Positions 44,585 to 53,348 are shown, counted from the stretch's first letter. The stretch is DNA of 64,000 bases from Sinomonas cyclohexanicum (GCF_020886775.1 NZ_AP024525.1:4154001-4218000), one strand, 5' to 3'. Program-made: numbers and translations. Notes: generated by a model from the sequence alone, not told the origin.

Positions 44585-45445
44585 GTGAACCCCGTCCGCA
44601 TTCCCTACGGCCCGCACCCCGACCAGTGGGCCGACCTGTACCTGCCCACGGCCGCAGAGGCCGCGCCCGACGGCGGGTGGCGCGGGATCGCCGTCGTGAT
44701 CCACGGCGGCTACTGGCGCGACAAGTACACCGCCGAGCTGGGCGCGCCCGTCGCGGCGGACCTCGCGGCGCACGGCTTCGCGGCGTGGAACCTCGAGTAC
44801 CGGCGGGCCGCCTCGGTCCGGGAGGACGGGACGCGCACGGCGGGCGACGGCGGCTGGCCCGCCACGTTCCTCGACGTCGCCGCCGGGATCGACCGCCTCG
44901 CCGACGTTCCCGCCCTCGGGGTTCTGGCGCACGACGACGCCGCGCGGCTCTCGCGGCTCGTCGCGGCCGGGCGGGTGGTCGTCGTCGGGCACTCCGCCGG
45001 CGGCCACCTCGCCGTGTGGGCGGCGGGCCGGCCGAAGCTGCCCGCCAGCGCCCCCGGCGCACGACCGCGGGTGCCGCTGCGCGGCGTCGTGAGCCAGGCC
45101 GGCGTGCTGAGCCTCGCCGAGGCGGAGCGGCTGGCCCTGAGCAACCACGCGGCGCGGAATCTCATGGGCGGCGCGTCCACGGACTCGCCGGAGCTCGCGC
45201 GCGCGTTCGCCGTCGCCGACCCGATGCGGGCGCTGCCGATCGGCGTGCCCGTCCACGCGGTGCACTCCCCCGACGACGAGGCCGTCCCCTTCGCGCTGTC
45301 CGCCGACTACGTCGCGGCCGCCCGCGCGGCCGGGGACCCCGCCGTCGTGCACGAGACCACGGGCGACCACTTCGCCGTCATCGACCCGGGGCACGAGGCG
45401 TACGCGCTGTGCCGGCGGCTCGTGGGCGAGCTGCTGGCATCATGA
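44585..45445 (+). CDS. alpha/beta hydrolase, kynurenine-formamidase/esterase-like
   Basis: A 286-aa hydrolase from GTG 44585. The oxyanion motif HGGYWRDKY matches the HGGxW of arylformamidases and hormone-sensitive-lipase-like esterases. The nucleophile is in [10 protein letters not shown], and late Asp (SPDDEAVPF) and His (GDHFAVI) complete a triad. No kynurenine-pathway genes are adjacent, so the substrate is open. It precedes ynfA by 4 bp. Confidence 0.78.
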   Translation: MNPVRIPYGPHPDQWADLYLPTAAEAAPDGGWRGIAVVIHGGYWRDKYTAELGAPVAADLAAHGFAAWNLEYRRAASVREDGTRTAGDGGWPATFLDVAAGIDRLADVPALGVLAHDDAARLSRLVAAGRVVVVGHSAGGHLAVWAAGRPKLPASAPGARPRVPLRGVVSQAGVLSLAEAERLALSNHAARNLMGGASTDSPELARAFAVADPMRALPIGVPVHAVHSPDDEAVPFALSADYVAAARAAGDPAVVHETTGDHFAVIDPGHEAYALCRRLVGELLAS

Positions 45446-45449
45446 GCCG

Positions 45450-45785
45450 GTGAGCATCCTCAAGTCCGTGGTCCTGTTCGTCGTCGCCGCCACGGCGGAG
45501 ATCGGAGGGGCGTGGCTCGTCTGGCAGTCCGTCCGCGAGGGGAAACCATGGTGGTGGGCCGGGCTCGGCGTCATCGCGCTCGGGATCTACGGCTTCGTCG
45601 CCACGTTCCAGCCTGACGCGCACTTCGGCCGGATCCTCGCGGCCTACGGCGGGGTCTTCGTCGCGGGATCGCTCGCGTGGGGCGTGGTGGTGGATGGGTT
45701 CCGGCCCGACCGCTGGGACCTGATCGGTGCCGCCATCTGCCTGGCCGGGGTCGCAGTCATCATGTTCTCTCCGCGGGCGTCCTGA
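45450..45785 (+). CDS. ynfA: YnfA-family membrane protein
   Basis: A 111-aa, four-helix UPF0060/YnfA protein from GTG 45450. The family motifs [11 protein letters not shown] in helix 1 and [15 protein letters not shown] in helix 3 are clear, and the length is exact. YnfA is related to small multidrug transporters; its substrate here is unknown. It is probably cotranscribed with the hydrolase. Confidence 0.92.
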   Translation: MSILKSVVLFVVAATAEIGGAWLVWQSVREGKPWWWAGLGVIALGIYGFVATFQPDAHFGRILAAYGGVFVAGSLAWGVVVDGFRPDRWDLIGAAICLAGVAVIMFSPRAS

Positions 45786-45812
45786 GCCTCAGCCGCCGCA
45801 GACGCCGTGGCC

Positions 45813-46163
45813 TCAGAACTTCGCGTCCCGCGCGAGGCCGAGGAGCTGGTCCTTCGTCTGGTCCGCCGTGGGTTCGGTCGGGGAGATGAGGATCTCGGCC
45901 GTGAAGATCGCCATATTCTCGCCCTTGGCGACCATGAGGGACAGGATCGTGATGGGCACGTCGCCGGCGGGCCGCAGCGACTTCGGCCCTGCGGGCTCGG
46001 AGCTCGTTACGAGGAGGGCCTTGTCGCCAACACCGGAGACGGCCTGCCCACCGTGGCCCAGCGATCCGGACAGCAGCGGCGCCCCGCCGGGGTGGTTCTC
46101 GATGGAGAAGATGAGCGAGTCCGGTCCCGGGGGCTGGGCATGGCCGCGATCTCCGTCAGCCAC
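45813..46163 (-). pseudogene. probable 5'-truncated gene, secreted-protein-like C-terminal part
   Basis: A 116-codon open frame. The conserved-looking part starts about DSLIFSIENHPGG and has extracytoplasmic-type beta stretches (ALLVTSSEPAG, VPITILSLMVAKGENM, TAEILISP). No signal peptide or proper N-terminus is present. The first residues overlap the 5' end of an oppositely oriented truncated frame at about 46140. I do not recognise the family. Confidence 0.4.
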
Positions 46164-46487
46164 TTCGTCGCTCTGGGCCTCGCGAGGTCAGGCATCTCCA
46201 CGGGCGATGCCGTGGATGCCTTCGACGGGTTCCACGCCGCCGGTGGCCCCCTGCCGATCCTGTTCATGCTCGGCCCGGTGATCTACCTGATCGTTCCGAT
46301 TGCCGCGTGGAGGGCGGGGCTCCTGCCTGCAGCCGCCCTCACCCTCGGAGTCCTCTTCGCCGCGCTTGCAGCCGTTCCGGGCCCCGAGTGGCTGGGGATT
46401 GCTGCCTACGCCGTGGGGCTCGTCCTGACCGCGTGGACGGCCTGGGCGCTCGTGGCACCTCTTCCCAACAGGGCCGAATCGGCGTAG
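46140..46487 (+). pseudogene. probable 5'-truncated small membrane protein gene
   Basis: 115 codons from ATG 46140 with three to four hydrophobic helices (SHFVALGLARSG, LPILFMLGPVIYLIVPIAAW, AALTLGVLFAALAAVPG, IAAYAVGLVLTAWTAWAL). The frame opens in the middle of what looks like the first helix and has no ribosome site. It may still be expressed; the truncation call depends on comparison with relatives. Confidence 0.4.
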
Positions 46488-46538
46488 GCATGGAGGGTCA
46501 GTCCACCTGCCCCCACCCGGCCACCAAGGAGCACCACC

Positions 46539-47540
46539 ATGCGCTACCGCAAGCTCGGAAGTTCTGACCTCGAGGTATCGGAGATCTCGCTCGGATCGTG
46601 GCTCACGTTCTCGGGCGGCATCGAGTCGGAGCAGACGCGCGCCTGCACGGAGGCCGCCTTCGACGCCGGGATCAACTTCTTCGACACGGCCAACGTCTAC
46701 GGGCGCGGAGCCTCGGAGACGGCATGGGGCGAGATCCTCTCCAAGCACCCGCGCGACTCCTACATCCTCGCCACGAAGGTCATGGGCCAGATGTCCGACG
46801 ACCCGGCGGACTCGGGCCTCGCGCCATCGCAGATCGCCAAGCAGATCGACGCCTCGCTCGCGCGCCTCCAGACGGACCACGTGGACCTCTACCAGGCGCA
46901 CCGCTTCGACGTGAACGTGCCGATCGAGGACACCATCGAGGCGTTCAAGAAGGTCGTCGAGCAAGGCAAGGCGCGGTACCTCGGCTTCAGCGAGTGGACG
47001 CCCGAGCAGATCCAGGCCGCGATCGACATCGCGGGACCGGACCTCTTCGTCTCGTCCCAGCCGCAGTACTCGATGCTGTGGCGCGCCCCCGAGACGGAGG
47101 TCTTCCCGCTGTGCGCGGCGAACGGGATCTCGCAGATCGTCTGGTCGCCGCTCGCCCAAGGCGTGCTCTCCGGCAAATACCTGCCGGGCCAGCCCATCCC
47201 CGAGGGCAGCCGCTTCGCGAGCGACACCATGAACGTCTCGAAGGACATGCTCATGCGGGAGCCGATCCTCGAGGCCGTGCAGCGGCTGATTCCCATTGCC
47301 GACGGCGCGGGGCTGGCCCTGCCGGTCATGGCGCTCGCGTGGGTCCTCCGCCGCAGCGAGCTGGCCTCGGCGATCACGGGGGCGTCCCGGCCCGAGCAGG
47401 TCCACTCGAACGCCGCGGCCTCGGGCGTGGAACTCTCGGACGACGTTCTCGCCGCGATCGACGAGACCCTCGGCGACGTCCCCGTCACCGGCACCACGCT
47501 CGCCCCGAACGCCCACTCGGGGGTGAAGCACCGCGCCTAG
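46539..47540 (+). CDS. aldo/keto reductase, Kv-beta/YghZ-like
   Basis: A 333-aa NADPH-dependent aldo/keto reductase. The tetrad is complete: D49, Y54, K80 and H121. SLGSW and GINFFDTANVYGRG are typical of the AKR6/Kv-beta-like branch, as is the C-terminal NAD(P)-binding AITGASRPEQVHSNAAA. AAGGAG lies ten bases before the ATG. The natural substrate is unknown; such enzymes reduce small aldehydes such as methylglyoxal. Confidence 0.88.
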   Translation: MRYRKLGSSDLEVSEISLGSWLTFSGGIESEQTRACTEAAFDAGINFFDTANVYGRGASETAWGEILSKHPRDSYILATKVMGQMSDDPADSGLAPSQIAKQIDASLARLQTDHVDLYQAHRFDVNVPIEDTIEAFKKVVEQGKARYLGFSEWTPEQIQAAIDIAGPDLFVSSQPQYSMLWRAPETEVFPLCAANGISQIVWSPLAQGVLSGKYLPGQPIPEGSRFASDTMNVSKDMLMREPILEAVQRLIPIADGAGLALPVMALAWVLRRSELASAITGASRPEQVHSNAAASGVELSDDVLAAIDETLGDVPVTGTTLAPNAHSGVKHRA

Positions 47541-47599
47541 GGTGAGGCCGCGGCGGGCGGCGACCATCGGTGGTGGCGACCACGCGCCGTCGTGCTCGG

Positions 47600-48424
47600 C
47601 TACCCCGCGATCCAGGTGCGGGTCACGCCGAGCACGCGCTCCCCGTCGAGGTCGGCCAGGGAGGCGCCCACGAAGCGCACGGCGGCGTCCGAGGTCTGCC
47701 AGCGGAAGCGGTAGTCGGGCGAGGTGGCGGCGCCCGCGATCGCCGCGCCGGCGTCGGCCGCGGACTGGGCGGAGGCGAAAGCGCCCGACGTGCGCGCGAT
47801 GTACCGCTGGAGCTGGTCCCCGTACGCCCCGACGGCGGCGGGCCGCTCGACGTTCGCGACAAACTCGCTCGCCACCGCCGCCGGCTCCACAACGCTCACG
47901 CGCACCCCGAACTGCTCGGCCACCGGCGCGAGGGACTGCATGAACCCCTCGACTGCGAACTTCGCCCCGCAGTACGCGTCGGCGAACGGCTGGCCGACCG
48001 CGCCGCCCACGCTCGTCACGGTCACAATGCACCCGTGACGCCGCTCGCGCATGCCCGGCAGCACGAGCTTCGCGAGGTGCACAGGCGCGAGGTAGTTGAC
48101 CTCGAGCTGGTCCCGGATCACGTCCATGCCGAGCTGCTCCGCCGTGCCCACGCACCCGCGGCCAGCGTTGTTGACGAGGACGTCGATCCGCCCATGATCG
48201 CGGGCCACGGCGTCGACGAGCGCCTCGGCGGCGGGGTGGTCCACGACGTCGAGCGCGCGGATGTCGAGCACGACGCCGGCGCGCTCGGCCGCCGCCCGGA
48301 GGTCACCCGAGCGGGCGGTGTCCCGCATCGTGGCGACGACGGTCAGGCCGCGCCGCGCGAGTTCGACGGCGGCGTGCAGCCCCATCCCGGACGACGTACC
48401 TGTGACGAGCGCGACATCAGCCAT
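47600..48424 (-). CDS. short-chain dehydrogenase/reductase
   Basis: A 274-aa classical SDR. It starts ATG 48424 (MADVALVTGTSSGMG) with the cofactor motif TGTSSGMG, then NNAG, and the active site Ser plus YCGAK. The preference for MRDTARS after beta-2 suggests NADP. Substrate unknown. Convergent to the aldo/keto reductase gene across 60 bp. Confidence 0.87.
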   Translation of the reverse strand: MADVALVTGTSSGMGLHAAVELARRGLTVVATMRDTARSGDLRAAAERAGVVLDIRALDVVDHPAAEALVDAVARDHGRIDVLVNNAGRGCVGTAEQLGMDVIRDQLEVNYLAPVHLAKLVLPGMRERRHGCIVTVTSVGGAVGQPFADAYCGAKFAVEGFMQSLAPVAEQFGVRVSVVEPAAVASEFVANVERPAAVGAYGDQLQRYIARTSGAFASAQSAADAGAAIAGAATSPDYRFRWQTSDAAVRFVGASLADLDGERVLGVTRTWIAG

Positions 48425-48451
48425 GCGCACACACTACCGCCGCGTCGTGCC

Positions 48452-48550
48452 TCAGAGCGCGCGAACGTCCAGACTGTCGATGCCTGCGAAATCGGCGGCA
48501 TGACGGGTGAACAAGGGCAGCCCATGGGCGACTGTATCGACGGTGAGACA
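48452..48550 (-). pseudogene. remnant of a PIN-domain (VapC-like) toxin gene
   Basis: 32 codons reading CLTVDTVAHGLPLFTRHAAD, then FAGIDSLDVRAL and a stop. This resembles the end of VapC-type PIN ribonucleases (A.EHGL.LVTRN..DF..I.GL.V). The catalytic N-terminal part is missing and no antitoxin is nearby. Confidence 0.45.
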
Positions 48551-48600
48551 GTCGCGGCAGGCGCCCACCCGGCGTCGTGCGCACGACGCCGCGCGGCTGG

Positions 48601-49503
48601 CTACCGCTCGGCCCGCGCCCGCTCCCCGATCCGCTCCGTGGCGGCCCAGCTCGCGAGCAGCCGCAGCGACTCCTCCGACGGCGAGCCCGGCACCGCGGGA
48701 TAGACCGTGAGGGTCAGGCCGGGGTCCTCGGACGGCACGAGCGCCTCGAAGAGGAGCTCGAGGTCGCCGACCACGGGGTGGCGGAACTGCTTGTTGCCCG
48801 AGTAGTGCCGCCGCACGTTGTGCCGGGCCCACAGCGCCGCAAACTCCTCGCTGCGGGTGGACAGCTCGCCGACCAGGTCGGCGAGGCCCTTGTCGTACGG
48901 GTTGCGGCCCGACTCCGTGCGCAGGAGCGCCACGTTGTTGTTCGCGGCGAGGGCCCAGTCCGGGTAGAACTCCCGGGCGCGGGTGTCCAGGAAGATGAAT
49001 CTGGAGTGATTCGCGGGGCGGACGGGGACGTCGAGCGTGTGGCGCGCCACGTCGTCGTACATCTGCGAGTACAGGGCGAAGCCGAGCGGGTTCGCGGCGA
49101 GGATGTCCATGCGCGCGTTCCGCACGAACGCCGGGGCGCCCGTGATCGCCTCGAGCATGAACTGCACGCTCGGGCGGACGGCCTGGCGCGGGGCCCGCTG
49201 GCGGGCGCGCGGTGAGGCGTTCGCGGCGCGGGCGAGGTCGAAGAGGTGGTCGCGCTCGGCGTCGTCGAGCTGGAGCGCGCGGGCGAGCGCCTCGAGCACT
49301 CCCTCGGACACGCCAGCGAGGTTCCCGCGCTCGAGCCGTGTGTAGTAGTCCACGCTCACGCCCGCGAGCAGCGCGGCCTCCTCGCGCCGCAGTCCGGGCA
49401 CGCGCCGGTTCCCGCCGTACACGGTCAGGCCGGCCTGCTCGGGGGTGATCTTGGCGCGGCGGCTCGCGAGGAAGTCGCGGACCTCGGCCCGGGTGTCTGC
49501 CAT
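48601..49503 (-). CDS. XRE-family regulator with MmyB-like ligand domain
   Basis: A 300-aa protein. An N-terminal helix-turn-helix (VPGLRREEAALLAGVSVDYY, residues 35-55) is followed by the MmyB/PAS-like domain (about 110-270) with AANPLGFALYS and the FLDTRAREFYPDW block. These regulators usually control a neighbouring oxidoreductase or efflux gene. Here the divergent MFS exporter lies 103 bp away, with a palindrome in between; repression of that exporter is a reasonable inference. Confidence 0.85.
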   Translation of the reverse strand: MADTRAEVRDFLASRRAKITPEQAGLTVYGGNRRVPGLRREEAALLAGVSVDYYTRLERGNLAGVSEGVLEALARALQLDDAERDHLFDLARAANASPRARQRAPRQAVRPSVQFMLEAITGAPAFVRNARMDILAANPLGFALYSQMYDDVARHTLDVPVRPANHSRFIFLDTRAREFYPDWALAANNNVALLRTESGRNPYDKGLADLVGELSTRSEEFAALWARHNVRRHYSGNKQFRHPVVGDLELLFEALVPSEDPGLTLTVYPAVPGSPSEESLRLLASWAATERIGERARAER

Positions 49504-49540
49504 GCGCTCCACGGTACGCCGCGGGGCACTACGCGAGGGA

Positions 49541-49555
49541 GGTACTGCCAGTACC
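49541..49555. promoter_or_regulatory. palindromic operator between regulator and MFS gene
   Basis: GGTACTGCCAGTACC: 6-bp arms GGTACT/AGTACC around GCC, 37 bp from the regulator start and 51 bp from the exporter start. Confidence 0.6.
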
Positions 49556-49606
49556 GGGCTCATCAGGGCTCTCCCTCGTTGCCCGGCGCGGGCGTTGCAT
49601 AGAAGG

Positions 49607-51067
49607 GTGCTCACCTCACCTTCCGCCCTCGGACGCACGACGGCGCCCCGCGGCCCCGGCGTCGGGCCCGCCGGGGCGCGGACCGCCGCTGCGCGGGTCG
49701 CCGCCCCCGTGCTCGGCTTCTTCGTCATCACGCTCGACGCGACCGTGGTCAACGTGGCCCTCCCGAGCATCCGGGCCGAGCTCGGCGGCGGCATGGACGG
49801 GATCCAGTGGGTCGCAGACGGGTACACGCTCCTGTTTGCGGCGCTCCTGCTCTCGGCCGGCGCGCTCACCGACCGGCTCGGCGCCCGGCGCGCGTTCGCC
49901 ATGGGCCTCGTGGCGTTCGTGGCGTCCTCTGTGGCGTGCGGGCTCGCACCCGGGCTGGGCGGCCTGATCGCGGCGCGCCTCGCCCAGGGCGCCGCGGCCG
50001 CGCTCATGATGCCGTCCTCGATGGCGCTCATCGGGCAGGCGTTCCCCGACGCGCGGCGGCGGGCGCGCGCCGTCGCCGCCTACTCGATGGGCGGTGCCGT
50101 GGCTGCGACGTCGGGACCGGTGGCGGGCGGGGCCCTGAGCCTCGTCGACTGGCGGCTCATCTTCCTCATCAACGTCCCCGCCGGTGCCCTCGCGCTCGTG
50201 GCCCTCGCCCGGGCGCCGCGGCAGAAAGACGGGTCGGGCGGCCCGGCGCTCCCGCGGACCGGCCGCGCCCCGTTCGACTGGGCCGGTCAGGCCGCGGCGA
50301 CCGTCGCCATGGCCGGCGTCACCTACGCCGCCATCGAGGCGGGCAGCGCGGGGGTGGGCTCCGCCGGCGTCGTGCTCGCGTTCGCGGTGGGCGTCGCGGC
50401 GGCCATCTCGTTCGCCCTCATCCAGCGCGGCGCGCGGCACCCGATGGTCCCGCGCGCACTCGCGCGCAACCGCACGATGGCCGTCACCGCGGCGTCGGGC
50501 TTCGCGTTCATGGTGGGCTACTTCGGGCTCCCGTTCGTCATGAGCCTGTCCCTGCAGCAAGCGCACGGGCTGAGCGCGTTCGCCACCGGGCTCGTGTTCC
50601 TGCCCATGATGCTCGCGGGCCTGGGCATGACGCCGTTCAGCGCACGGCTCATCGAGCGCTTCGGCGCGCGGCGCCTCCTGCCCACCGGACTCGTGGCGCT
50701 GGCTGCGGGACTCACGCTCGTCGGGACGCTCTCCGCGGTGGTCCCGGTGTGGACCACATCCGCGCTCATGGTGCTCGTGGGCCTGTCCGGGCCGCTCATC
50801 ATGCCGCCCTCCACCGCATCGCTGCTCAGCGGCGTCCCGGCGGAGCTCGCGGGGACGGCGAGCGGCGTCTTCAACACGAGCCGCCAGGCGGGCGGGGCGC
50901 TGTCCGTCGCCGTCTTCGGCGGACTGCTCGCCGACCCCCGGACCCTGCAGGGCGGCGTCCTCACGAGTCTCGCCATCGCGGCCGGCGTGGCGCTCCTCGC
51001 GGCCATCGCGAGCCGCGCCCTGCCGGCCGGCCACCCCCATGCCCTCCATGAAAGGACCATGCCATGA
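49607..51067 (+). CDS. MFS drug transporter, DHA2-type (14-TM)
   Basis: A 486-aa transporter from GTG 49607. The family motif C-like LDATVVNVALPSI in helix 1, GALTDRLGARRAFAMG (motif A) and about 14 hydrophobic helices identify the EmrB/QacA branch. Substrate unknown. The stop overlaps the ATG of the following CMD gene, and a divergent MmyB-type regulator is likely its controller. Confidence 0.87.
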   Translation: MLTSPSALGRTTAPRGPGVGPAGARTAAARVAAPVLGFFVITLDATVVNVALPSIRAELGGGMDGIQWVADGYTLLFAALLLSAGALTDRLGARRAFAMGLVAFVASSVACGLAPGLGGLIAARLAQGAAAALMMPSSMALIGQAFPDARRRARAVAAYSMGGAVAATSGPVAGGALSLVDWRLIFLINVPAGALALVALARAPRQKDGSGGPALPRTGRAPFDWAGQAAATVAMAGVTYAAIEAGSAGVGSAGVVLAFAVGVAAAISFALIQRGARHPMVPRALARNRTMAVTAASGFAFMVGYFGLPFVMSLSLQQAHGLSAFATGLVFLPMMLAGLGMTPFSARLIERFGARRLLPTGLVALAAGLTLVGTLSAVVPVWTTSALMVLVGLSGPLIMPPSTASLLSGVPAELAGTASGVFNTSRQAGGALSVAVFGGLLADPRTLQGGVLTSLAIAAGVALLAAIASRALPAGHPHALHERTMP

Positions 51068-51420
51068 CCACTGAACCCACCGGAGCCCAGAAGGCCCTCG
51101 GGGACTTCGCACCCGCGCTCGTCCACTTCACCGACGACGTCCTGTTCGGCGAGGCCTGGGAGCGCCCCGAGCTGTCCAAGCGGGACCGAAGCCTCGCGAC
51201 CGTCGCTGCCCTCGTGGCCGGGGGCAACGCCGAGCAGCTCACGTTCCACCTCGCGTACGCGAAGGAGAACGGGCTCACCGAGGCCGAGCTCATCGAGGCC
51301 ATCACGCACCTCGCGTTCTACGCCGGCTGGCCGAGGGCAATGTCCGCGATGGCCGTCGCGAAGCGCGTCTTCGGCGCCCCCGCCCCCGTCAGGGGGCACC
51401 TCCTGAGAGTCGCCTCCTGA
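51064..51420 (+). CDS. carboxymuconolactone decarboxylase-family protein
   Basis: A 118-aa AhpD/CMD-like protein. ELSKRDRSLATVAALVAGGN and HLAYAKENGLTEAELIEAITHLAFYAGWP are the family core; the CxxC of AhpD is absent, so peroxidase activity is unlikely. It is coupled to the MFS gene. Its last codons and stop lie inside the 14-bp tandem repeat array that starts at 51400, so the C-terminus may have been altered by it. Confidence 0.85.
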   Translation: MTTEPTGAQKALGDFAPALVHFTDDVLFGEAWERPELSKRDRSLATVAALVAGGNAEQLTFHLAYAKENGLTEAELIEAITHLAFYAGWPRAMSAMAVAKRVFGAPAPVRGHLLRVAS

Positions 51421-51497
51421 GGGTCACCTCCTGAGTGGCACCTCCTGAGGGGCGCCTCCTGAGGGTCACCTCCTGAGGGGCACCTCCTGAGGGGCAC
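51400..51497 (+). repeat. seven tandem copies of a 14-bp unit
   Basis: Unit CTCCTGAGGGGCAC with variants GAGAGTCGC, GAGGGTCAC, GAGTGGCAC. Fourteen bases per unit and TGA in each put stops in all three frames. Confidence 0.9.
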
Positions 51498-51500
51498 CTC

Positions 51501-51520
51501 GCGTGGGTTGTCCCCACGCG
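51501..51520. other. short hairpin in the repeat field
   Basis: GCGTGGG pairs with CCCACGC across TTGTC. It lies between the two repeat orientations and may act with them as a terminator. Confidence 0.4.
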
Positions 51521-51530
51521 CACCCGCGGG

Positions 51531-51586
51531 ACGTGACCTCCAGAAGCTGACCCCCAGAAAGTGCCCTCCAGAAGCTGACCCCCAGC
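51531..51586 (-). repeat. four 14-bp units in the opposite orientation
   Basis: Units such as AGCTGACCCCCAGA and AGTGCCCTCCAGA are related to the reverse complement of the 51400 array (GTGACCCTCAGGAG). Confidence 0.65.
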
Positions 51587-51617
51587 ATGGGGCGCCGCCT
51601 GCGGGGCGCACCGTGGT

Positions 51618-51646
51618 GACGCGAAGATTCTTCGAACCTTCGCGTC
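51618..51646. terminator. hairpin in the repeat field
   Basis: GACGCGAAG pairs perfectly with CTTCGCGTC over an 11-base loop. It may end the MFS/CMD transcript; there is no T-run. Confidence 0.5.
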
Positions 51647-51647
51647 A

Positions 51648-51703
51648 GAACGCGACTCCCAGAAGCTGACTCCCAGAACGCGACTCCCAGAACGTGACTC
51701 TTA
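51648..51703 (-). repeat. four 14-bp units before the cupin gene
   Basis: AACGCGACTCCCAG, AAGCTGACTCCCAG, AACGCGACTCCCAG and AACGTGACTCTTAG run in direct series up to the cupin ribosome site (AAGGAGAG). Confidence 0.85.
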
Positions 51704-51716
51704 GAAGGAGAGAACC

Positions 51717-52115
51717 ATGGAACTCATTCCCGCAACCGCGCCCGTCATAGCCCCGGCCCAGCGCTTCACCGGCCATGTCGAGGTGACCACCGTCTCCGCG
51801 CCGGCCGAGCCGGCGTGGCTCGCCGCCGCCGTCGTCCGCTTCTTCCCGGGCGCGCGCACCAACTGGCACGTCCACGCGCTCGGCCAGACGCTCCACGTCC
51901 TCACGGGGACGGCGCTCGTCGGCACCAGGGACGGGCGCGTGGTCGCCGCCGCGCCGGGCGAGACCGTCGAGTGCGCGCCCGGCGAGGAGCACTGGCACGG
52001 CGCGACCGCGGGCGCCGCGATGGCCCACATGGCGATGCTCGTGGGCGACGGACAGGCCGACCCGACCACCTGGCTCGAGCCTGTCGACGACGCCGCGTAC
52101 GCCGCCGCCAACTAG
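51717..52115 (+). CDS. cupin-domain protein
   Basis: A 132-aa single cupin barrel, ATG 51717 after AAGGAGAG. Metal-site motifs: NWHVHALGQTLHVLTG (motif 1 with two His, Gln in place of the usual Glu, then His) and PGEEHWHGAT (motif 2). This HxHxxxQ pattern occurs in small quercetinase/pirin-like or (R)-mandelonitrile-lyase-like cupins. It is placed between a CMD protein and a Zn-alcohol dehydrogenase, a combination often seen beside MmyB-type regulators. The reaction is unknown. Confidence 0.83.
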   Translation: MELIPATAPVIAPAQRFTGHVEVTTVSAPAEPAWLAAAVVRFFPGARTNWHVHALGQTLHVLTGTALVGTRDGRVVAAAPGETVECAPGEEHWHGATAGAAMAHMAMLVGDGQADPTTWLEPVDDAAYAAAN

Positions 52116-52147
52116 AACTGACCCCCAGAACCTGACCCCCAGAAGGA
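52116..52147 (-). repeat. two further 14-bp-type units before the alcohol dehydrogenase gene
   Basis: CTGACCCCCAGAAC CTGACCCCCAGAAG repeats the same unit directly ahead of the ADH start, where it supplies part of the ribosome site (AGAAGGAA). Confidence 0.7.
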
Positions 52148-52151
52148 ATCC

Positions 52152-53228
52152 ATGAAGGCCACCTACATGTTCGGCGCGGGCGACGTCCGCGTCCTCGACG
52201 TCCCCGACGCCGCCCTCCAGTCCCCGAGGGACGCCCTCGTACGCGTCACGAGCGCGTGCATCTGCGGCTCGGACCTGCACCCCTACCACTCGATGCCCAG
52301 CACCCCCGAAGGCAAATCGATGGGCCACGAGTTCATCGGCGTGGTCGAGGAGGTCGGGGCCGAGGTCGCGACCCTCTCCCCCGGCGACTTCGTCATCGCG
52401 CCGTTCGCGATCTCCTGCGGAGAGTGCGAGTTCTGCCGTGAGGGCCTGCAGACCTCGTGCGTGCGCGGCGGGTTCTGGAACGCCCCGGCGATCGACGGCG
52501 CGCCCTCCGGCGGCGGCCAGGCCGAGGCCGTGCGCGTCCCCCTCGCGGACGGCACCCTCGTGAAGGTGCCGGGGGTTGCCGGCGCGGACGGCGACGCCGC
52601 GCGCGACGACGCTCTGGTGGCCTCGCTCCTCACCCTCTCCGACGTCTACGGCACCGGCTGGCACGCCGCGCGGATGGCGCGCGTCGGCGCGGGGGACACG
52701 GTCGCCGTCGTGGGCGACGGCGCGGTGGGCCTCATGGCTGTGCTGTCGGCGCGGCAGATGGGCGCCGAGCGGATCATTCTCATGGGCCGGCATCGGGACC
52801 GCACGGACCTGGGCCGCGAGTTCGGCGCGACCGACGTCGTGGCGGAGCGCGGGACCGAGGGGATCGAGCGGGTGCTCGAGCTCACGGGCGGACACGGCGC
52901 GCACAAGGTCCTCGAGGCGGTAGGCCACATGCCTGCATATGGGCAATCGGTGGGGATCGTCCGCCCCGGCGGCGTGATCTCGCGCGTGGGGGTGCCGCAG
53001 TACGAGGAGGCGCCGGTGGGCTTCGGCTCGCTGTTCGGCAAGAACGTCACGCTCACGGGCGGGCCCGCTCCCGTGCGCGCGTACATCGAGCAGCTTCTGC
53101 CCGGAGTCCTGGACGGGTCCGTGCAGCCCGGTCGGGTCTTCGACCGGGTGATCGGCCTCGACGACGTCCCCGAAGGGTACAAGGCCATGGACGCCCGAGT
53201 GTCCCTCAAGGTGCTCGTGCGTCCGTGA
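52152..53228 (+). CDS. zinc-dependent alcohol dehydrogenase
   Basis: A 358-aa MDR-family enzyme. Catalytic zinc ligands: C38 (CICGSDLH), H59-E60 (MGHEF). The structural zinc site is CGECEFCREGLQTSC, and the cofactor loop is VVGDGAVGLMAV. MGRHRDRTDLGREFGA suggests NADP preference. It appears to share a transcript with the cupin gene and ends before a strong hairpin. Substrate unknown. Confidence 0.88.
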   Translation: MKATYMFGAGDVRVLDVPDAALQSPRDALVRVTSACICGSDLHPYHSMPSTPEGKSMGHEFIGVVEEVGAEVATLSPGDFVIAPFAISCGECEFCREGLQTSCVRGGFWNAPAIDGAPSGGGQAEAVRVPLADGTLVKVPGVAGADGDAARDDALVASLLTLSDVYGTGWHAARMARVGAGDTVAVVGDGAVGLMAVLSARQMGAERIILMGRHRDRTDLGREFGATDVVAERGTEGIERVLELTGGHGAHKVLEAVGHMPAYGQSVGIVRPGGVISRVGVPQYEEAPVGFGSLFGKNVTLTGGPAPVRAYIEQLLPGVLDGSVQPGRVFDRVIGLDDVPEGYKAMDARVSLKVLVRP

Positions 53229-53267
53229 GGCGGCCCCGCGGCACCGGGAAGTGACCCTTCAACGCAG

Positions 53268-53307
53268 GGGCGCCTTCCAAGCCCGTGGACGGGCCCGGAA
53301 GGCGCCC
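53268..53307 (+). terminator. terminator after the alcohol dehydrogenase gene
   Basis: GGGCGCCTTCC pairs with GGAAGGCGCCC (11 bp) around an 18-base loop, followed by TTGTGG. Confidence 0.7.
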
Positions 53308-53348
53308 TTGTGGCACGGCCCACTCCTCACGTACCATCGATGTGAGCG

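Noticed and set aside
51400-51703. Possible CRISPR array
   Set aside because: The 14-bp units are contiguous, without unique spacers of uniform length, and no cas genes are present.
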